NCBI GenBank assembly: GCA_004525335.1
Contig: SPCL01000010.1
Coordinates: 1-24,109, forward strand
Direction of reading: 5' to 3'
DNA: 24,109 bases
Source of the DNA: Thermodesulfobacteriales bacterium
GTDB taxonomy: Bacteria; Desulfobacterota_D; UBA1144; Nemesobacterales; UBA2774
Position numbers and translations under genes: made by a program. Position 1 is the stretch's first letter, and the number at the start of each line of letters is the position of its first letter. Positions 22,901-24,109 of this stretch are shown one piece after another. Below the pieces are notes generated by a model that saw only the letters and a program-made list of their open reading frames with translations, searched no databases and was not told the origin of the DNA.

Positions 22901-23448
22901 CAGGATTCGTTTTCTTGTGGCTGTTTAGTTTTTAAAACAAAGTGATCAATGATTTGCTCTGTAAGGGGACCGGTGAATTTATCTCTGACATTGCCGGAAG
23001 AATCTATAAAGAATGTTTCCGGAACTCCTCCAACACCGTAGTCAACCTGGATTTCCTCATTAGGATCTAAACCCTGAGTGTACCCGCCGCCGAATTTGCT
23101 TAGGTACTTCTGGGCATTTGAATTGTCATCCCATACATTAACACCTACAAATACCACATCTTTGTCTTTATATTTTTGCCATGAACTCTCTAGCGCCCCT
23201 GCTTCCTGCCTACATGGCATGCACCATGACGCCCAGAAATTAAGAAGAACAGTTTTCCCTTTCAAATCAGAGAGTTTTAATTCTTGTCCATCAAAGGTTT
23301 TTAATGTAAAACCGGGCGCCTGTTTTCCAATCAGTGGAGAGATTTTGACAATATCACGATTGCCAAAAATTGCATAGCCCATCAAAGATACGAGGCTCAA
23401 TATTATTATTAATACAACGATTTTTCCAGAATTTCCTAATACTTTCAT
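22900..23448 (-). CDS. ccmG: thioredoxin-like thiol:disulfide protein CcmG/DsbE
   Basis: Membrane-tethered periplasmic thioredoxin that reduces partners in cytochrome c maturation. One N-terminal helix (about 8-28), then a thioredoxin fold of the TlpA/ResA class. The active site is WASWCMPCR with Cys76 and Cys79. The CcmG-specific loop YGVGGVPETFFID has the cis-proline Pro143. The central acidic insertion (GVNVWDDNSNAQKYL) is the usual CcmG feature. 182 residues. AAGGAG lies 13 bases before the ATG, somewhat far. It is followed directly by ccmH and preceded by the cytochrome c gene. Confidence 0.92.
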   Translation of the reverse strand: MKVLGNSGKIVVLIIILSLVSLMGYAIFGNRDIVKISPLIGKQAPGFTLKTFDGQELKLSDLKGKTVLLNFWASWCMPCRQEAGALESSWQKYKDKDVVFVGVNVWDDNSNAQKYLSKFGGGYTQGLDPNEEIQVDYGVGGVPETFFIDSSGNVRDKFTGPLTEQIIDHFVLKTKQPQENES

Positions 23449-23478
23449 GTTACAAATACTGCTCCTTATATTTGAAAG

Positions 23479-23491
23479 GATATAGTATATC
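23479..23491. promoter_or_regulatory. 13-base palindrome upstream of ccmG
   Basis: GATATA-G-TATATC, exact on both arms, in the 64-base gap between the cytochrome c stop and ccmG. On the minus strand it contains a TATACT hexamer that could serve as -10, so a protein bound here would block it. AT-rich palindromes are common by chance, so this is weak. Confidence 0.28.
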
Positions 23492-23512
23492 TTAGGATAC
23501 TACTGAATTCGA

Positions 23513-24055
23513 TTAATACTTATAGAACTCTTCGTCTTCAGGTGGGATATCAAAATCAACTGTCCCGTTGTTTTGTAGTGCTTTGTAGTCTTCAGCACTA
23601 AGATCAGGGAGCTGTTTTAGGAATGCTACAATAGACCAAATTTCCTGATCACTATGAGAGAGACCGAAAGCAGGCATTCCAGTCATTTTAATTCCATTCT
23701 TCGTTACCCAAAATAGTTCTGTCTCACTAAGCTCTTCTGCCTCCTCTGCAAGATCGGGAGGGCTTGGGTTAAATCCTTCAGCAGGCTTAGTTCCCGGAGC
23801 TCCATGACAGCCAGCGCACATGTTTTCATAATGATCAAATCCCGCCTTCACTAGTGTATTATCACTAAGTTTAGGTCTAGCTATGTGTTCTGAATGCTTC
23901 TTAATCGAATATTTCTTGGCAGTGTTAAATACCCATTGGGCTAATAAGGAATGAGGTTCGGTTGCGGCGATATTATAGGTTCCAGAATAAATAAATACTA
24001 CCAACCCAGCAATCAGTAGTATGAAAACAAAAATAACAGTTTTAATAAATCCCAT
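23513..24055 (-). CDS. membrane-anchored class I c-type cytochrome
   Basis: A mono-heme cytochrome c of 180 residues, exported and held by an uncleaved N-terminal helix at about 5-23 (VIFVFILLIAGLVVFIY). The heme motif is CAGCH at 80-84. The likely sixth ligand is Met127 in TGMPAFG, with a following helix (EIWSIVAFLKQLP). The region 30-78 has no recognised fold, and the last 20 residues are strongly acidic. It would carry electrons in the periplasm; the partner enzyme is not in the window. GAGGG lies 7 bases before the ATG at 24055. It lies upstream of ccmG/ccmH on the same strand, fitting a substrate gene beside its maturation genes. Confidence 0.9.
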   Translation of the reverse strand: MGFIKTVIFVFILLIAGLVVFIYSGTYNIAATEPHSLLAQWVFNTAKKYSIKKHSEHIARPKLSDNTLVKAGFDHYENMCAGCHGAPGTKPAEGFNPSPPDLAEEAEELSETELFWVTKNGIKMTGMPAFGLSHSDQEIWSIVAFLKQLPDLSAEDYKALQNNGTVDFDIPPEDEEFYKY

Positions 24056-24109
24056 TTGTAATCCCTCGTTTTAATTAAAAATTTAACATTCTAAAAGGTA
24101 TTAAGTTAG

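Noticed and set aside
1..24109. Search for CRISPR repeats, insertion sequences, attachment sites, tRNA and rRNA genes
   Set aside because: No regularly spaced repeats, transposase, integrase, terminal inverted repeats or cloverleaf-like sequence seen in any gap; gene content is ordinary core genome.

Overview
The window is about 24 kb of AT-rich DNA (roughly 37% GC by eye), almost fully coding. It comes from a Gram-negative bacterium. Evidence for this is periplasmic cytochrome c maturation genes, a cleavable-signal Spy/CpxP-like protein and an ECF sigma/anti-sigma pair. The order rimP-nusA-infB-ylxP-rbfA-nrnA-truB-rpsO-pnp resembles deltaproteobacteria-grade lineages (Desulfobacterota, Dadabacteria, Nitrospinota and similar). 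That placement is inference and cannot be fixed to species. Mobile elements, CRISPR arrays, tRNAs and rRNAs were not found, and no gene-free stretch exceeds 300 bases.

Layout. (1) 52-4677, plus strand: topA, ispG and a PA0069/SplB-like radical SAM gene. (2) 4723-6204, minus strand: a large secreted protein with three copies of an unrecognised domain. (3) 6376-9778, plus strand: a GYD-domain protein, a tiny one-helix membrane ORF, mutL, yacG and efp (with an unusual loop tip). (4) 9991-11460: an envelope-stress-type operon of ECF sigma factor, zinc-finger anti-sigma factor and dual-LTxxQ periplasmic protein, preceded by two inverted repeats. (5) 11461-11732: a 272-base gap with a possible small RNA, an intrinsic terminator and a promoter. 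(6) 11733-22379: the translation/RNA-metabolism superoperon rimP, nusA, infB, ylxP, rbfA, nrnA, truB, rpsO, pnp, miaA. (7) 22397-24055, minus strand: cytochrome c, ccmG and ccmH, converging on miaA.

How they work together. The superoperon makes ribosome maturation factors (RimP, RbfA), initiation factor 2, the elongation/antitermination factor NusA, RNA-modifying enzymes (TruB, MiaA) and RNA-turnover enzymes (PNPase, NrnA). The sigma/anti-sigma/LTxxQ cluster looks like a compact envelope-stress circuit. The minus-strand cluster at the end serves c-type cytochrome assembly.

Most notable points. The N-terminus of nrnA lies in a different frame from its body, with the break at a run of seven A (17109-17115); this is an error, a mutation or a slippage site. 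The three-domain secreted protein has no family I can name. EF-P has Gln in place of the Lys34 tip. A candidate small RNA sits before rimP. ylxR is missing between nusA and infB and is replaced by a gap with a 9-bp inverted repeat. I do not see a complete undescribed multi-gene defence or metabolic system. The sigma operon and the three-domain protein are the best novelty candidates.
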